64,000 nt of DNA from Hyphomicrobiales bacterium (GTDB taxonomy: Bacteria > Pseudomonadota > Alphaproteobacteria > Rhizobiales > Rhizobiaceae), in assembly GCA_900471525.1 (NCBI GenBank), contig UCEZ01000021.1:186001-250000 (forward strand), written 5' to 3'. Positions 14,481-23,703 of the stretch are shown piece after piece. Each line of letters starts with the position of its first letter. Within the stretch, counting starts at the first letter, position 1. Both the position numbers and the translations under genes were made by a program. The notes below the pieces were generated by a model. That model was given only the letters and a program-made list of their open reading frames with translations. It was not told the origin of the DNA and did not search any database.

Positions 14481-15149
14481 ATGAAAAGAACGAGGATTTA
14501 TGTTCCAAGTGTCGGCCCCGCGGCCTGGCAGCAGTTTCTTGCTGAGCCTGAAACGCAGTGGCGCACTGGATACTCGGCGAAGACATTGGCCCATTGCTGG
14601 GAGCACGCCGATGGATTGCCCGCCGAAATCGCGGCGATGTTTCCCGCTCAAGCTGAACTCCTTCTCGCAATCCCTGAACACAAGGTTCCTCTGCTTGGCG
14701 GGAATAGGGACAGCCAGAACGATGTTTTTGCCTTAATAAGGTATGACGATCAGACCTGTGCGGCAACAATCGAAGGAAAGGTTAATGAGCCTTTTGGACC
14801 GACAGTTGGAGAGTGGTTAAACGCTCCTTCCAGCGGTAAATTGGGACGTATGCGTCATATCTGCGAGACTCTTGGCTTCGATCAGGCACCGCCACCAAAG
14901 ATCCGTTACCAGCTACTCCACCGTGCTGCGTCAGCTTTGATCGAAGCAAAGCGCTTTAAGACCGATGAAGCAGCAATGATTGTCCACTCTTTTTCCCCGT
15001 CGAAAATGTGGTTTGACGATTTTGCGGCTTTTGCGGCTTTGTTTGGATGGCAGGCTACGCCTGATTCTGTTGAGCAGATTGTTACGAGGAGCGGCACGAA
15101 GCTTCGCCTGGGATGGGCAATGGGCGATCCGGCATTTCTGGTTATTTGA
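14481..15149 (+). CDS. DUF6946-like protein, possible PD-(D/E)xK fold
   Basis: This 222-residue soluble protein starts MKRTRIYVPSVGPAAWQQFL at 14481, seven bases after GAGG; the longer frame from 14394 overlaps the terminator and was not used. The middle contains LIRYDDQTCAATIEGKVNEP. The Asp-Asp ... Glu-Gly-Lys spacing resembles the D...ExK core of the PD-(D/E)xK nuclease fold, followed by helices rich in Arg and His. The overall pattern fits proteins annotated DUF6946, from memory. Its composition is less GC-biased than its neighbours, suggesting acquisition. No operon partner is evident because a terminator precedes it. Confidence 0.6.
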   Translation: MKRTRIYVPSVGPAAWQQFLAEPETQWRTGYSAKTLAHCWEHADGLPAEIAAMFPAQAELLLAIPEHKVPLLGGNRDSQNDVFALIRYDDQTCAATIEGKVNEPFGPTVGEWLNAPSSGKLGRMRHICETLGFDQAPPPKIRYQLLHRAASALIEAKRFKTDEAAMIVHSFSPSKMWFDDFAAFAALFGWQATPDSVEQIVTRSGTKLRLGWAMGDPAFLVI

Positions 15150-15241
15150 AGCGATTCCCGGTGTCGGACAAAGTTCGACCGTATGAGGAGACGCTCACAC
15201 TAAGCCCGCGAAAACCACAATATTTTTCAATCGTATTGAAA

Positions 15242-15316
15242 TGGTGCTGCTAGAGAGATTTGAACTCTCGGCCTCTCCCTTACCAAGGGAGTGCTCTACC
15301 CCTGAGCTATAGCAGC
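15242..15316 (-). tRNA. tRNA-Thr (GGT)
   Basis: On the minus strand the sequence folds as a full cloverleaf: acceptor GCTGCTA/TAGCAGC, D arm GCTC AGGGGTA GAGC, anticodon arm CTCCC TTGGTAA GGGAG with anticodon GGT, and T arm GAGAG TTCAAAT CTCTC. The discriminator is A and CCA is encoded. No introns or oddities were seen. Confidence 0.96.
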
Positions 15317-15470
15317 ATCGTGCGGCACGGTGTTTGTCCGGCGCGAGCGAGGGCCTATTGCCATAGCTTGTTGCGGAGCGCAAGCCGCAAATCGAAGTTT
15401 TCCTTGGACGGGCTGTTGGAAATGAGGGCGACCCTTCCGGACGGCGCGGTTTTGCGGTATTTGAGCCGTC

Positions 15471-15695
15471 ATGCAAGACGAGAACGATCACACACACAAC
15501 GCCGCAACGGCATCCGGCAAGCTTGAGCCAGGACATGAGGCCGAGCGGCAGGCCGAGGCGCGCCGGCAGCGGGCGGCAAAGACCCTGCGCGACAACCTCC
15601 TGCGACGAAAACAGCAGGGTCGGGCGCGGCGTGCGGGCGCTGCCGATGAAACATCCGGCCTGCCTGCCGCAAAAACGGACGAATCTGCGGAATAA
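15471..15695 (+). CDS. Small basic/acidic rhizobial hypothetical protein
   Basis: This 74-residue protein (MQDENDHTHNAATASGKLEP) has a central Arg/Lys-rich helix, AKTLRDNLLRRKQQGRARRA, and acidic, flexible ends. Short proteins with this TLRDNLLRRKQQ core occur next to murA in Rhizobiaceae as conserved hypotheticals. The coding call rests on this pattern and on position; the ribosome-binding site is weak (GAGCCGTC). Function is unknown; nucleic-acid contact through the basic helix is a guess. Confidence 0.65.
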   Translation: MQDENDHTHNAATASGKLEPGHEAERQAEARRQRAAKTLRDNLLRRKQQGRARRAGAADETSGLPAAKTDESAE

Positions 15696-15969
15696 TCTGC
15701 GCCAGCACCATCGAGGGGATCCGGGGGCGGATCGCGGATGGTTGGTACTCTTGTCGTCTCGCGGTTGGTGCCTCGCCTGGAGTGGCGGAGACCTCAGCCC
15801 GGCAGCGATCAACTAGGCCGGGCCGGCGTTGTTCCTTTAATCCATGCGGATGTGCCTCCCGGCCGATGTTCAATTCGCTTCTCATTTCACGACGCATCCT
15901 TTATGGAGGCGCCAATCTCTTAAAGACACGGAATGTCAGGAAAGGCGGGCGGCGCCCGTAAGGTACCCT
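15696..15969. other. Gap upstream of murA
   Basis: These 274 bases between the small basic protein and murA hold no convincing gene. An in-frame extension of murA upstream to 15844 exists but lacks family residues. The segment presumably contains the murA promoter; no clear sigma-70 pair was found. Confidence 0.4.
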
Positions 15970-17262
15970 ATGGATCGCATCAGAATTACCGGCGGCAACG
16001 AGCTTCGCGGCATCATCCCGATTTCCGGCGCAAAGAACGCCGCACTTCCGCTCATGATCGCATCGCTGCTGACGGATGACACATTGACGCTCGAGAATGT
16101 TCCGCATCTCGCCGATGTCGAGCAGCTGATCCGCATCCTCGGCAATCACGGCGCCGACATTTCCGTCAACGGCCGCCGCGAGCGCCAGGGCGAGGGTTAT
16201 TCCCGCACCATCCATTTCACCTCGCGCAACATTGTCGATACGACTGCTCCTTACGAGCTGGTCTCCAAGATGCGCGCCAGCTTCTGGGTCATCGGCCCGC
16301 TTCTGGCGCGCGAGGGCAAGGCCCGCGTCTCGCTGCCGGGCGGCTGCGCCATCGGCACGCGGCCGGTCGATCTGTTCATCGAGGGCCTGACGGCGCTCGG
16401 CGCCAATATCGAGATCGACAGCGGTTATATCAACGCGACCGCGCCGAAAGGCGGCCTGGTCGGCGCGCGCTACGTCTTCCCGAAAGTTTCCGTCGGCGCC
16501 ACCCATGTGATGATGATGGCAGCAACGCTTGCCAATGGCACGACCGTGATCGGCAATGCCGCGCGCGAGCCGGAAGTGGCCGACCTTGCCCGCTGCCTCA
16601 ATGCCATGGGCGCGAAGATAACCGGCGCCGGCACCACCACGATCACGATCGAAGGCGTCACGTCGCTGTCGGGCGCGCGCCACCGCGTGCTGCCGGACCG
16701 GATCGAGACCGGCACCTATGCCATGGCGGTCGCCATGACCGGCGGCGATGTCGTTCTGGAAGGTACCAATGCCAAGTTGCTCGATACTGCGATCGAGGCG
16801 ATCCGCCGCGCCGGCGCCGAAATTACCGAGACGGAGACCGGCCTTCGCGTCGTGCGCAACGGCGGCGGCATCAAGCCGGTCGATGTGGTGACCGATCCCT
16901 TCCCGGGCTTCCCGACCGACCTGCAGGCGCAGTTCATGGGCCTGATGACCAAATCCTCGGGTATTTCGCACATCACCGAGACCATCTTCGAAAACCGCTT
17001 CATGCACGTGCAGGAACTGGCCCGCCTCGGCGCCAAGATTTCGTTGTCCGGCCAGACGGCAAAGATCGAAGGCGTCGAGCGCCTGAAGGGCGCACCGGTC
17101 ATGGCGACCGACCTGCGCGCCTCGGTGTCGCTGGTGATCGCCGGGCTGGTTGCCGAAGGCGAGACCATGGTGTCGCGCGTTTATCATCTCGACCGCGGCT
17201 TCGAACGGCTGGAAGAAAAGCTCAATCGTTGCGGCGCCAATGTGGAGCGCGTCAGCGACTGA
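15970..17262 (+). CDS. murA: UDP-N-acetylglucosamine 1-carboxyvinyltransferase
   Basis: This 430-residue enzyme transfers enolpyruvate from phosphoenolpyruvate to UDP-GlcNAc, the first committed step of peptidoglycan synthesis in the cytoplasm. The family start [12 protein letters not shown] with the KN pair ([12 protein letters not shown]) and the catalytic Cys in [13 protein letters not shown] (near 121) are intact, so fosfomycin sensitivity at that residue is expected. The length is standard. It heads the conserved rhizobial run that continues with DUF2948 and hisD. The ATG at 15970 fits the family N-terminus. Confidence 0.97.
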   Translation: MDRIRITGGNELRGIIPISGAKNAALPLMIASLLTDDTLTLENVPHLADVEQLIRILGNHGADISVNGRRERQGEGYSRTIHFTSRNIVDTTAPYELVSKMRASFWVIGPLLAREGKARVSLPGGCAIGTRPVDLFIEGLTALGANIEIDSGYINATAPKGGLVGARYVFPKVSVGATHVMMMAATLANGTTVIGNAAREPEVADLARCLNAMGAKITGAGTTTITIEGVTSLSGARHRVLPDRIETGTYAMAVAMTGGDVVLEGTNAKLLDTAIEAIRRAGAEITETETGLRVVRNGGGIKPVDVVTDPFPGFPTDLQAQFMGLMTKSSGISHITETIFENRFMHVQELARLGAKISLSGQTAKIEGVERLKGAPVMATDLRASVSLVIAGLVAEGETMVSRVYHLDRGFERLEEKLNRCGANVERVSD

Positions 17263-17370
17263 TCGGCCGCTTTGCATCAGCGCTTGCTGTTGCGGATTTG
17301 GTGCCGGCGTCCTATGTCCTTGTCATGATGACGGCAGCCCGTTGGGCTGCGCAGACAAGGGATGGATGGC

Positions 17371-17811
17371 ATGGACGTTTTGAAGCTGATGGCGCTGGAT
17401 CAGGAGGATCTGGAGATCGTGTCCGCCCATGTGCAGGACGCGGTCTTCAAGGTTTCCGGCCTCGATTATGCGCCGCGCTCGAGGCAACTCTCGCTGGTGA
17501 TCAACCGCTTCGTCTGGGAGACGGCGGAGGGGCGCGGCAAGTCCTTTGAGCGCCGCCGCAGCCTGCTTGCCTTCAAGCGCGTCAATACCGTCCGCTCCAT
17601 CGGTTTCGACAGGAAGGACGATGAGGCGGTTCTCTCGTTGCTGGCCATCCAGTTCGAGCAGAACGGCGAGGGGCCGGACGGAACCGTCGAGTTCGTGCTG
17701 TCCGGCGGCGCCTCAATCATGCTCGATGTGGAATGTATCGAGGTTCAGCTTGCAGATACCGGCGGCGCATGGGAAACCGGTTTCAAGCCTCGCCATCCCG
17801 CTGGAGCCTGA
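17371..17811 (+). CDS. DUF2948 family protein
   Basis: This 146-residue cytoplasmic protein (MDVLKLMALDQEDLEIVSAH) matches DUF2948, a family confined mainly to alphaproteobacteria and found between murA and hisD. It has no signal, membrane segment or known active site; the pattern VFKVSGLDY...RLSLVINRFVWE is the family core. An ATG nine bases earlier (17362) is possible, but AAGGG at 17356-17360 is better placed for 17371. Its function is unknown. Confidence 0.88.
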   Translation: MDVLKLMALDQEDLEIVSAHVQDAVFKVSGLDYAPRSRQLSLVINRFVWETAEGRGKSFERRRSLLAFKRVNTVRSIGFDRKDDEAVLSLLAIQFEQNGEGPDGTVEFVLSGGASIMLDVECIEVQLADTGGAWETGFKPRHPAGA

Positions 17812-17870
17812 TCTTTACTGGCTTTTCGCGGCCGTGTGCTTCTGTCGACCACCCACAAGGACGTTTTCCA

Positions 17871-19175
17871 TTGGCCATCCGCCTCGATTATCTGACACCC
17901 GGCTTCGAAGATGAGTTCGCAGCCTTTCTGACGACCAAGCGGGAAGTTTCCGAAGATGTGAACGCGGTCGTCAAGACCATTATCGATGACGTGCGGGCAC
18001 GCGGCGATGCGGCGCTGGCCGACTATACCAAGAAATTCGACGGCCTCGATTTCGCTGTCACCGGCATGGCCGTCACGGCAGAGGAGATCGATGCGGCGAT
18101 CAACGCCGTGCCGTCCGAAGTCCTTGGTGCCCTGAAGGTTGCGGCCGTGCGCATCGAGGCGCACCACACCCGGCAAAGGCCGAGGGACGATATATACGAG
18201 GATTCGATGGGCGTTGGCCTCGGCTCGCGCTGGACGGCGATCGACGCGGTCGGCCTCTATGTGCCGGGTGGCACTGCGAGCTATCCGAGTTCGGTGCTGA
18301 TGAATGCGCTGCCGGCCAAGGTCGCCGGTGTCGAGCGCATCGTCATGGTGGTGCCGGCCAATGGCGGCGTCATCAATCCGGCGGTTCTGGCCGCCGCGCG
18401 CATGGCCGGCGTCGAGGAAATCTACCGCATCGGCGGCGCCCAGGCGATCGCGGCGCTTGCCTATGGCACGGCGACGATCGCGCCGGTCGCCAAGATCATG
18501 GGGCCGGGCAATGCCTATGTCGCCGCCGCCAAGCGCCAGGTTTTCGGCACCGTCGGCATCGACATGATCGCCGGCCCTTCGGAAGTGCTGGTCATCGCCG
18601 ACCGCGACAATGATCCGGACTGGATTGCCGCCGATCTTTTGGCCCAGGCAGAGCACGATGTCGGCGCCCAATCGATCCTCATCACCGACGATGCGCCCTT
18701 TGCCGCCGCGGTCGAAGCGGCCGTCGAGCGCCAGCTCCGCACGCTCCCGCGGGCAGAAACCGCCAGCGCCAGCTGGCGCGATTTCGGCGCGGTCATTCTG
18801 GTGCCTGATCTTGAGGTCGCCGTGCCGCTCGCCAACCGCATTGCGGCCGAGCATCTGGAACTCGCCCTTGCCGATGCCGATGCGATGATCCCGAAGATCC
18901 GCAATGCCGGGGCCATCTTCGTCGGCCGCCACACACCGGAAGTCATCGGCGATTATGTCGGCGGCTCCAACCACGTGCTGCCGACGGCGCGCTCGGCCCG
19001 GTTTTCCTCCGGCCTTGGCGTACTCGATTATATGAAACGCACCTCGATCCTGCGCCTCGGTTCCGACCAGTTGCGCGATCTTGGACCAGCGGCCATTGCG
19101 CTTGCCCGTTCCGAAGGCCTGGAAGCCCATGCACGCTCAGTCGCCATCCGCCTCAATCTCGGGGGTGAAGGATGA
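17871..19175 (+). CDS. hisD: Histidinol dehydrogenase
   Basis: This 434-residue zinc enzyme oxidises L-histidinol to L-histidine in two NAD-dependent steps, ending histidine synthesis. Motifs are [36 protein letters not shown] and [15 protein letters not shown], and the zinc and base residues fall in GPSE and [10 protein letters not shown]. The start is a TTG at 17871, preceded by AAGGA eight bases upstream; the frame extends further upstream but overlaps DUF2948 without homology. Its ATGA stop/start overlap with the UPF0262 gene shows cotranscription. Confidence 0.96.
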   Translation: MAIRLDYLTPGFEDEFAAFLTTKREVSEDVNAVVKTIIDDVRARGDAALADYTKKFDGLDFAVTGMAVTAEEIDAAINAVPSEVLGALKVAAVRIEAHHTRQRPRDDIYEDSMGVGLGSRWTAIDAVGLYVPGGTASYPSSVLMNALPAKVAGVERIVMVVPANGGVINPAVLAAARMAGVEEIYRIGGAQAIAALAYGTATIAPVAKIMGPGNAYVAAAKRQVFGTVGIDMIAGPSEVLVIADRDNDPDWIAADLLAQAEHDVGAQSILITDDAPFAAAVEAAVERQLRTLPRAETASASWRDFGAVILVPDLEVAVPLANRIAAEHLELALADADAMIPKIRNAGAIFVGRHTPEVIGDYVGGSNHVLPTARSARFSSGLGVLDYMKRTSILRLGSDQLRDLGPAAIALARSEGLEAHARSVAIRLNLGGEG

Positions 19176-19642
19176 CGGTCAGCCACCGCCTCTGCGATGT
19201 CGTGCTGGATGAAACCATCGGCCGCTCAACGCCGGACGTGGAGCACGAGCGGGCAGTGGCGATCTTCGATCTGATTGAGGAGAACTTTTTCGAGCCTGCC
19301 GGCCACGTCGGTGGCCCCTACCGGCTCAACCTGTCGCTGATCGACTCAAAGCTCGTCTTTGCGATCACCACCGAGGAGGGCTCGGGTGTCGCCACCCATA
19401 TCCTGTCGCTCACGCCTTTCCGGCGGATCGTGAAGGATTATTTCATGATCTGCGAAAGCTATTACGAGGCGATCCGCTCCTCGACGCCGAGCCAGATCGA
19501 GGCGATCGACATGGGGCGGCGCGGTATCCACAACGAAGGCTCGCAGACGCTGATGGACAGGCTGTCGGGCAAGATCAAGCTCGATTTCGATACGGCGCGG
19601 CGTCTGTTCACGCTGGTCTGCGTGCTCTATTGGCGGGGGTGA
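19172..19642 (+). CDS. UPF0262 family protein
   Basis: This 156-residue soluble protein overlaps the hisD stop by four bases. It matches UPF0262 with the core segments [32 protein letters not shown] and [14 protein letters not shown]. The family is almost restricted to alphaproteobacteria in this gene order. It shows no catalytic motif; function is unknown. Translation is probably coupled to hisD and to the phosphatase gene that follows. Confidence 0.9.
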   Translation: MTVSHRLCDVVLDETIGRSTPDVEHERAVAIFDLIEENFFEPAGHVGGPYRLNLSLIDSKLVFAITTEEGSGVATHILSLTPFRRIVKDYFMICESYYEAIRSSTPSQIEAIDMGRRGIHNEGSQTLMDRLSGKIKLDFDTARRLFTLVCVLYWRG

Positions 19643-20127
19643 GCGTGACGGTCGCCGCCTCCCCACACGTGCCGCAGCGCAGCGCGAAATCGCCGGGTTC
19701 GGTGCTGTTCATGTGCGGGATGAACGCGATCCGGTCGCCCATGGCCGAGGTGCTGGCCAAGGCGATGCTGCCGCCAGGGACCTATATCGCCTCGGCCGGG
19801 GTCCGGCCGGGCGAGCGCGATCCCTTCGTCGACGTGGTGCTGGAGGAAATCGGACTGACGGCCGGGCGGCATCAGCCCCATACACTGGACGAGCTGGAAG
19901 ACGACTATTTCGACCTGATCGTCACGCTGGCGCCGGAGGCCCATCATGCGGCGCTCGAGCTGACGCGATCGATGGCGATCGATGTGGTATACTGGCCGAC
20001 ACCGGATCCGACAGTCGCGACCGGCACGCGCGAACAGATCGTTTCGGCCTATCGTGATGTCCGAAATCACATTGCAAGCCTGCTCAAGCATCGTTTGCTT
20101 GGACAAATGCCGGACAAGATGGCATAG
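19639..20127 (+). CDS. Low-molecular-weight phosphotyrosine phosphatase-like protein
   Basis: This 162-residue protein has the LMW-PTP phosphate loop CGMNAIRS (C-x5-R-S) in [16 protein letters not shown] near residue 28. The C-terminal general-acid region appears as VYWPTPDP, with Asp in the usual DP motif. The start is uncertain: GTG at 19639 overlaps the UPF0262 stop, while GTG at 19645 is better spaced from GGGGG. In rhizobia it sits between UPF0262 and infA. The substrate is unknown; arsenate reduction is possible in this fold but not supported by neighbours. Confidence 0.88.
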   Translation: MSVTVAASPHVPQRSAKSPGSVLFMCGMNAIRSPMAEVLAKAMLPPGTYIASAGVRPGERDPFVDVVLEEIGLTAGRHQPHTLDELEDDYFDLIVTLAPEAHHAALELTRSMAIDVVYWPTPDPTVATGTREQIVSAYRDVRNHIASLLKHRLLGQMPDKMA

Positions 20128-20271
20128 CGCCCTGATAAATCCGGAAAAGGCGGCAAAACCGGAAAAGTGGGATTGCCGCTGTTCACAAAACCGCGGCGAT
20201 TGTGTAGTTTCCGCCAAATTTTTGAAGGACGCGCACGCGTCCGTATCGAAGCACAGAAAGAAATACCCTAC

Positions 20272-20490
20272 ATGGCGAAAGAAGAAGTCCTCGAATTCCC
20301 GGGCGTCGTTACCGAATTGCTGCCGAATGCGACGTTCCGCGTCAAACTTGAAAACGAACATGAAATCATTGCCCACACGGCTGGCCGCATGCGCAAGAAC
20401 CGCATCCGCGTTCTCGCCGGCGACAAGGTGCTTGTCGAAATGACGCCGTACGACCTGACCAAGGGCCGTATCACCTATCGCTTCAAGTAA
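20272..20490 (+). CDS. infA: Translation initiation factor IF-1
   Basis: This 72-residue OB-fold protein ([20 protein letters not shown]) is standard length and matches IF-1 throughout, including the RNA-binding [16 protein letters not shown] and the C-terminal KGRITYRFK. It binds the ribosomal A site during initiation. The 5' leader from 20128 carries a plausible promoter (TTCACA, 17 bases, TAGTTT at about 20182-20210), so infA may be transcribed separately from the phosphatase gene. Confidence 0.98.
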   Translation: MAKEEVLEFPGVVTELLPNATFRVKLENEHEIIAHTAGRMRKNRIRVLAGDKVLVEMTPYDLTKGRITYRFK

Positions 20491-20541
20491 GCGCGGAGCG
20501 GCCTGTCCGCCGCAAAACTCAAGATCGATGGCCTTGTTGCT

Positions 20542-21162
20542 ATGGCATTGACACATAAGCTGATCCTGGCCTCCGGTTCGCCGCGGCGTGTCGAACTGCT
20601 CGCGCAGGCGGGCATCGAGCCTCAGCGCCTGATGCCGATGGACCTCGACGAGACGCCGAAGCGCACGGAGCACCCGCGCTCTCTCGCCTGGCGGCTTTCG
20701 TCCGAGAAGGCGCGCGCAGCACTCGCCGCCATCAAGGGCGAGCCCGGCTGGGAGGGCAGCTATATCCTCGCCGCCGATACCGTCGTCTCCGTTGGCCGCC
20801 GTATCCTGGGCAAGCCGGAACTGGTGAGCGAAGCCTCAAGCGCGCTGCATCTCCTGTCGGGCCGCAGCCACCGCGTCTATACCGGCGTCTGCCTGATCAC
20901 GCCTGACCGCACGGTGCGGCAGAAGGTCATCGATACGAAGGTCCGTTTCAAGCGGCTCTCCAGCCACGACATCGACAGCTACCTTGCGTCGGGCCAGTGG
21001 CGGGGCAAGGCGGGTGCCTATGGCATCCAGGGCATCGCCGGCAGCTTCGTGGTCAAGCTTGTGGGATCCTACACCAACGTCGTCGGACTGCCGCTCTATG
21101 AGACCGTGAGCCTCCTGGCAGGCGAGGGCTATGACGTGCATGACAGCTGGATGAAGGGCTGA
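20542..21162 (+). CDS. maf: Maf-like nucleotide pyrophosphatase
   Basis: This 206-residue protein has the Maf N-terminal signature [14 protein letters not shown], the catalytic AADTVV segment near 79 and the C-terminal [13 protein letters not shown] motif. Maf proteins hydrolyse non-canonical or m7G/dTTP-type nucleoside triphosphates to limit misincorporation. It lies 51 bases after infA and two bases before yacG, in the usual alphaproteobacterial order infA-maf-yacG. Confidence 0.94.
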   Translation: MALTHKLILASGSPRRVELLAQAGIEPQRLMPMDLDETPKRTEHPRSLAWRLSSEKARAALAAIKGEPGWEGSYILAADTVVSVGRRILGKPELVSEASSALHLLSGRSHRVYTGVCLITPDRTVRQKVIDTKVRFKRLSSHDIDSYLASGQWRGKAGAYGIQGIAGSFVVKLVGSYTNVVGLPLYETVSLLAGEGYDVHDSWMKG

Positions 21163-21164
21163 CC

Positions 21165-21371
21165 ATGAGTTCCGAAGACAACAAGGGCGCATCCAACGTG
21201 GCGCCGCTGCGCAGGACCGTGCCTTGCCCCGAATGCAAGCGCCCGTCGCACCGCGAACACTATCCCTTCTGCTCGGATCGCTGCCGCAACGTCGATCTCA
21301 ACAGATGGCTGACCGGTTCCTACGCCATTCCGGTAGCCGACGATGAATCAAAGGCGGACGACGAGGATTGA
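21165..21371 (+). CDS. yacG: DNA gyrase inhibitor YacG (zinc ribbon)
   Basis: This 68-residue protein has the YacG zinc site CPECKRPS...YPFCSDRC (C-x2-C ... C-x3-C) followed by DLNRWLTGSYAIP and an acidic tail. In E. coli YacG binds GyrB and blocks gyrase activity. The start is two bases after the maf stop, so the genes are translationally close. Confidence 0.94.
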   Translation: MSSEDNKGASNVAPLRRTVPCPECKRPSHREHYPFCSDRCRNVDLNRWLTGSYAIPVADDESKADDED

Positions 21372-21459
21372 TCTCACCCGGATTTTTGCGGGATATCCGT
21401 TGTTTTTCAGGTATTTGCGCCGATTGACATTTTCCTGTCGAAAAAACGTCATTTGGTGC

Positions 21460-21487
21460 TGGACACCGCCGAACAAGATGTTATAAC
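21460..21487 (+). promoter_or_regulatory. Putative sigma-70 promoter of tRNA-Phe
   Basis: TGGACA (21460-21465), a 16-base spacer and TATAAC (21482-21487) each match the sigma-70 consensus at five of six positions. They lie 74 bases upstream of the tRNA, leaving a leader to be trimmed. A TTGACA at about 21424 has no -10 partner at good spacing. Confidence 0.5.
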
Positions 21488-21560
21488 CCCGCTCGCTTCC
21501 GGGGCGCAACCAACCGCCCCACGGTTCTTCAAGCGGAACCATTGCCTTCAATGGCAGGAT

Positions 21561-21636
21561 GCCCGGATAGCTCAGTTGGTAGAGCAGCGGATTGAAAATC
21601 CGCGTGTCGGTGGTTCAAATCCGCCTCCGGGCACCA
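21561..21636 (+). tRNA. tRNA-Phe (GAA)
   Basis: This is a complete cloverleaf with acceptor GCCCGGA/TCCGGGC, D arm GCTC AGTTGGTA GAGC, anticodon arm CGGAT TGAAAAT CCGCG region with anticodon GAA, T arm GGTGG TTCAAAT CCGCC, and encoded CCA. It marks the boundary between the conserved housekeeping block and an accessory patch, a common place for element integration. Confidence 0.97.
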
Positions 21637-21678
21637 TTCTTCCCAGTGTTTATAATCGGTCATGTGGTGCTGCGACAG

Positions 21679-21737
21679 CTTTGGCACAGTGTGGCGCGGC
21701 GCGACCTTTGGCACAGATCGGCGTCAGCTTTGGCACA
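21679..21737. repeat. Three direct CTTTGGCACA repeats next to tRNA-Phe
   Basis: CTTTGGCACA occurs at 21679-21688, 21706-21715 and 21728-21737, spaced 27 and 22 bases, starting 43 bases after the tRNA. An inverted copy, part of a 17-base exact inverted match (21699-21715 with 23860-23876), lies 2.1 kb away, with looser copies at 23992-24001 and 24034-24042. Clustered short sites at the ends of a segment are typical of transposase- or integrase-binding arms. No recombinase gene is present. Confidence 0.6.
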
Positions 21738-21798
21738 CGAAAACAAAGAGGCCGTCACAGCTCACCACGTGTTTTCGAACGATGCGCGCAGGCCCCAT

Positions 21799-22665
21799 CT
21801 ATCTTGTTAAGCAGCCGGCCTTGGCATCAACCATGCAATTGTAGATTTCGACAAGTGACGGAGGGGCAATGTACGACGCATATGCCAACTCAATCAGAGG
21901 TGCTCCAATCAGAAACGTCGAGAAACCGAAGGGTATCCAAAAGCCGAACCTATAACGGTCCCACACCCGCGCAGATCTCATTGACCTGAGGTCTTGACGG
22001 AGCTTCTCCGTGTTTTCTTCCATGATTTTTATACGTTCGGGTACCGCGTCCTTTATCGCTAAAACTGAGTCACGATAGCGGTTGATTGTTCCGGTAAGAC
22101 TTTCGATCCTAAGATCTAGGTCTTTCTCATACTGAGCGACCTTGTCCAACAAGAGCGGTATCTCGCCGAGCAGCATCTCTCTTCGCTTATTGATCGCACC
22201 CGGCATGTCAGACGGATCGGTTTCCACGGAAATCTCGCGCCATAATCCATGGATTTTCTTCGCATCTGGTAAGCGCTCGAGTGTCGACCGCATGGCGTCA
22301 ACTGTCCCATTCAGCGGTCTTACAAAGTTCTCCGTATCATGTTCCAGCCAAGTTTCGAATTTCCCCGGTACCCCCTCTACAAGCGTTTTGAACCTTTCGA
22401 GGCCGATCTCATCGAGCACCTCGTTCTGCCGATCTACGTTGTATCGAAATATCCAAGCGATCCAGAAATACGCGCAAAATAGGAAGAGAAAGAAAAGCAA
22501 AGCTCCTTTCGGTGCTCCACCCTTAATCTCGATGCCGAGCACGGGCACGTGTTCCAAAGATACCGGACCGTGAGTGAACGCAAAAAATAGAAGAGAAAAA
22601 ATGATGGTCTCAGTCCGCAGCCGGTGAAACGAGGGGCTCCAGTCCGGTGACTTCTCTTCCGACAT
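21799..22665 (-). CDS. Orphan membrane protein with central coiled coil
   Basis: This 288-residue protein has hydrophobic segments at about 20-34, 56-74 and 243-262. Between them, residues 80-235 are charged and helical, with heptad-like Leu/Ile spacing. The layout is two N-terminal membrane helices, a long cytoplasmic or periplasmic coiled coil, and a C-terminal membrane hairpin. No family was recognised. Codon use is poorer in GC than the flanking housekeeping genes, consistent with transfer. It sits beside tRNA-Phe in the accessory patch with a second membrane protein. A defence or exclusion role would fit the location but has no direct support. Confidence 0.7.
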   Translation of the reverse strand: MSEEKSPDWSPSFHRLRTETIIFSLLFFAFTHGPVSLEHVPVLGIEIKGGAPKGALLFFLFLFCAYFWIAWIFRYNVDRQNEVLDEIGLERFKTLVEGVPGKFETWLEHDTENFVRPLNGTVDAMRSTLERLPDAKKIHGLWREISVETDPSDMPGAINKRREMLLGEIPLLLDKVAQYEKDLDLRIESLTGTINRYRDSVLAIKDAVPERIKIMEENTEKLRQDLRSMRSARVWDRYRFGFWIPFGFSTFLIGAPLIELAYASYIAPPSLVEIYNCMVDAKAGCLTR

Positions 22666-22871
22666 GCATCACTCCTCCGATCGCTCTACGGTTGCGACTT
22701 AATCACCTTCCAGCGCTCGTTGTCGAGCAGGTATGTCTTCTAAGTATCGACACCCCTGCACACTCCGGAAATGCCCGCCGTAACCGGCCGTGATCCTGCC
22801 CGCCGAGCGCGAAGTCTTCCGTGGCGCGGCGGCAGCTTTCGGACACTTCCGGACGGCAAAACTGTTCCGGG
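22666..22871. other. Gap between the two orphan membrane proteins
   Basis: These 206 bases contain no convincing gene. The segment 22790-22860 repeats short CGGACA/TTCCGG strings (TTTCGGACACTTCCGGACGG), suggesting the remains of an older insertion. Nothing functional was identified. Confidence 0.3.
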
Positions 22872-23549
22872 TTAGCTTAAGTCTACGCGCGTCTCGGGCT
22901 CTGGCATTTGCAAGTATGGCCTGAACATTTCGGTAATTCGCGCGGGGGTTAGCGTCTCGATTAGCCACATGGTTATCTCATGCAACTCGTCTATGCCCTG
23001 TTGCAAAGCACTCTCCTCGGCTGGCGTCCGGCTCTCCTTCGGCTGCAGCCGTCGATACTGAAGGTCTAGAATGTGGAGGCGTCTGGCTTTAATCTGAAGG
23101 TCGTTTAGTTCCGCGTTTAATGCGGAACCGAAGAGATAGTCTGCAGTCTCAATAGCCGCGATGATTAGGCTGCGGCCCTTTGCAGAACTCTCGTCCATCA
23201 CCAGTAGCGCGCGGGCTTCGTGAATCTGCTGCTTCACGGTGAAGCGCTTATCAAACAAAGCAAGCCTATTCTGATTCGCCTGCGAGATATCGAACTGGCG
23301 CTTCGTCTCGCCGAGATTTTCCCTCTGAAGCCAGACAGTGACGACCAGCCAGAGCAATGCCAAGGGAGATGCCGCTCCAGCAACGAAATCACCAATGTCG
23401 TTCAAACCCATTCTACTTGGATGGAATTGAACGGAAACCGGTTGCGAGGTCCAAAATAGCACGATCGAGAGTACGCAAAAAAACCATACAATGGAGCCGA
23501 TAATGGCGAAGCCGATAAGGCGATTTTTCTTGTCGTCGTGTTCGTTCAT
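22872..23549 (-). CDS. Orphan two-helix membrane protein
   Basis: This 225-residue protein starts MNEHDDKKNRLIGFAIIGSI at 23549, four bases after CAGGAGTGGG; a longer frame to 23576 lacks such a site. Membrane helices lie at about 11-34 and 54-73, with DIGDFVAGAASPLALLWLVV in the second. The rest is a soluble helical domain that begins LQRENLGETKRQFDISQ, a coiled-coil pattern. Proteins of this shape are common as unassigned cargo in proteobacterial islands. Function is unknown. Confidence 0.72.
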   Translation of the reverse strand: MNEHDDKKNRLIGFAIIGSIVWFFCVLSIVLFWTSQPVSVQFHPSRMGLNDIGDFVAGAASPLALLWLVVTVWLQRENLGETKRQFDISQANQNRLALFDKRFTVKQQIHEARALLVMDESSAKGRSLIIAAIETADYLFGSALNAELNDLQIKARRLHILDLQYRRLQPKESRTPAEESALQQGIDELHEITMWLIETLTPARITEMFRPYLQMPEPETRVDLS

Positions 23550-23703
23550 ACCCACTCCTGTTGGTCTGACGTGCAACGTGCAAATTCATCCGGCACTACG
23601 GGCAAGATGAGGTGTACGAATGCGCTCCAACAAAGCCGGCGCCCCAGCTGACGCGGTCGAGCGTGTCTCGTAAAGTCGCGAAGCAGACAAGGAGGAGATT
23701 GCT

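Noticed and set aside
12747..14681. Long minus-strand open frame opposite rtcB (644 codons)
   Set aside because: It is a shadow frame in high-GC DNA. The plus strand encodes RtcB with all motifs, and the minus translation shows no family pattern.
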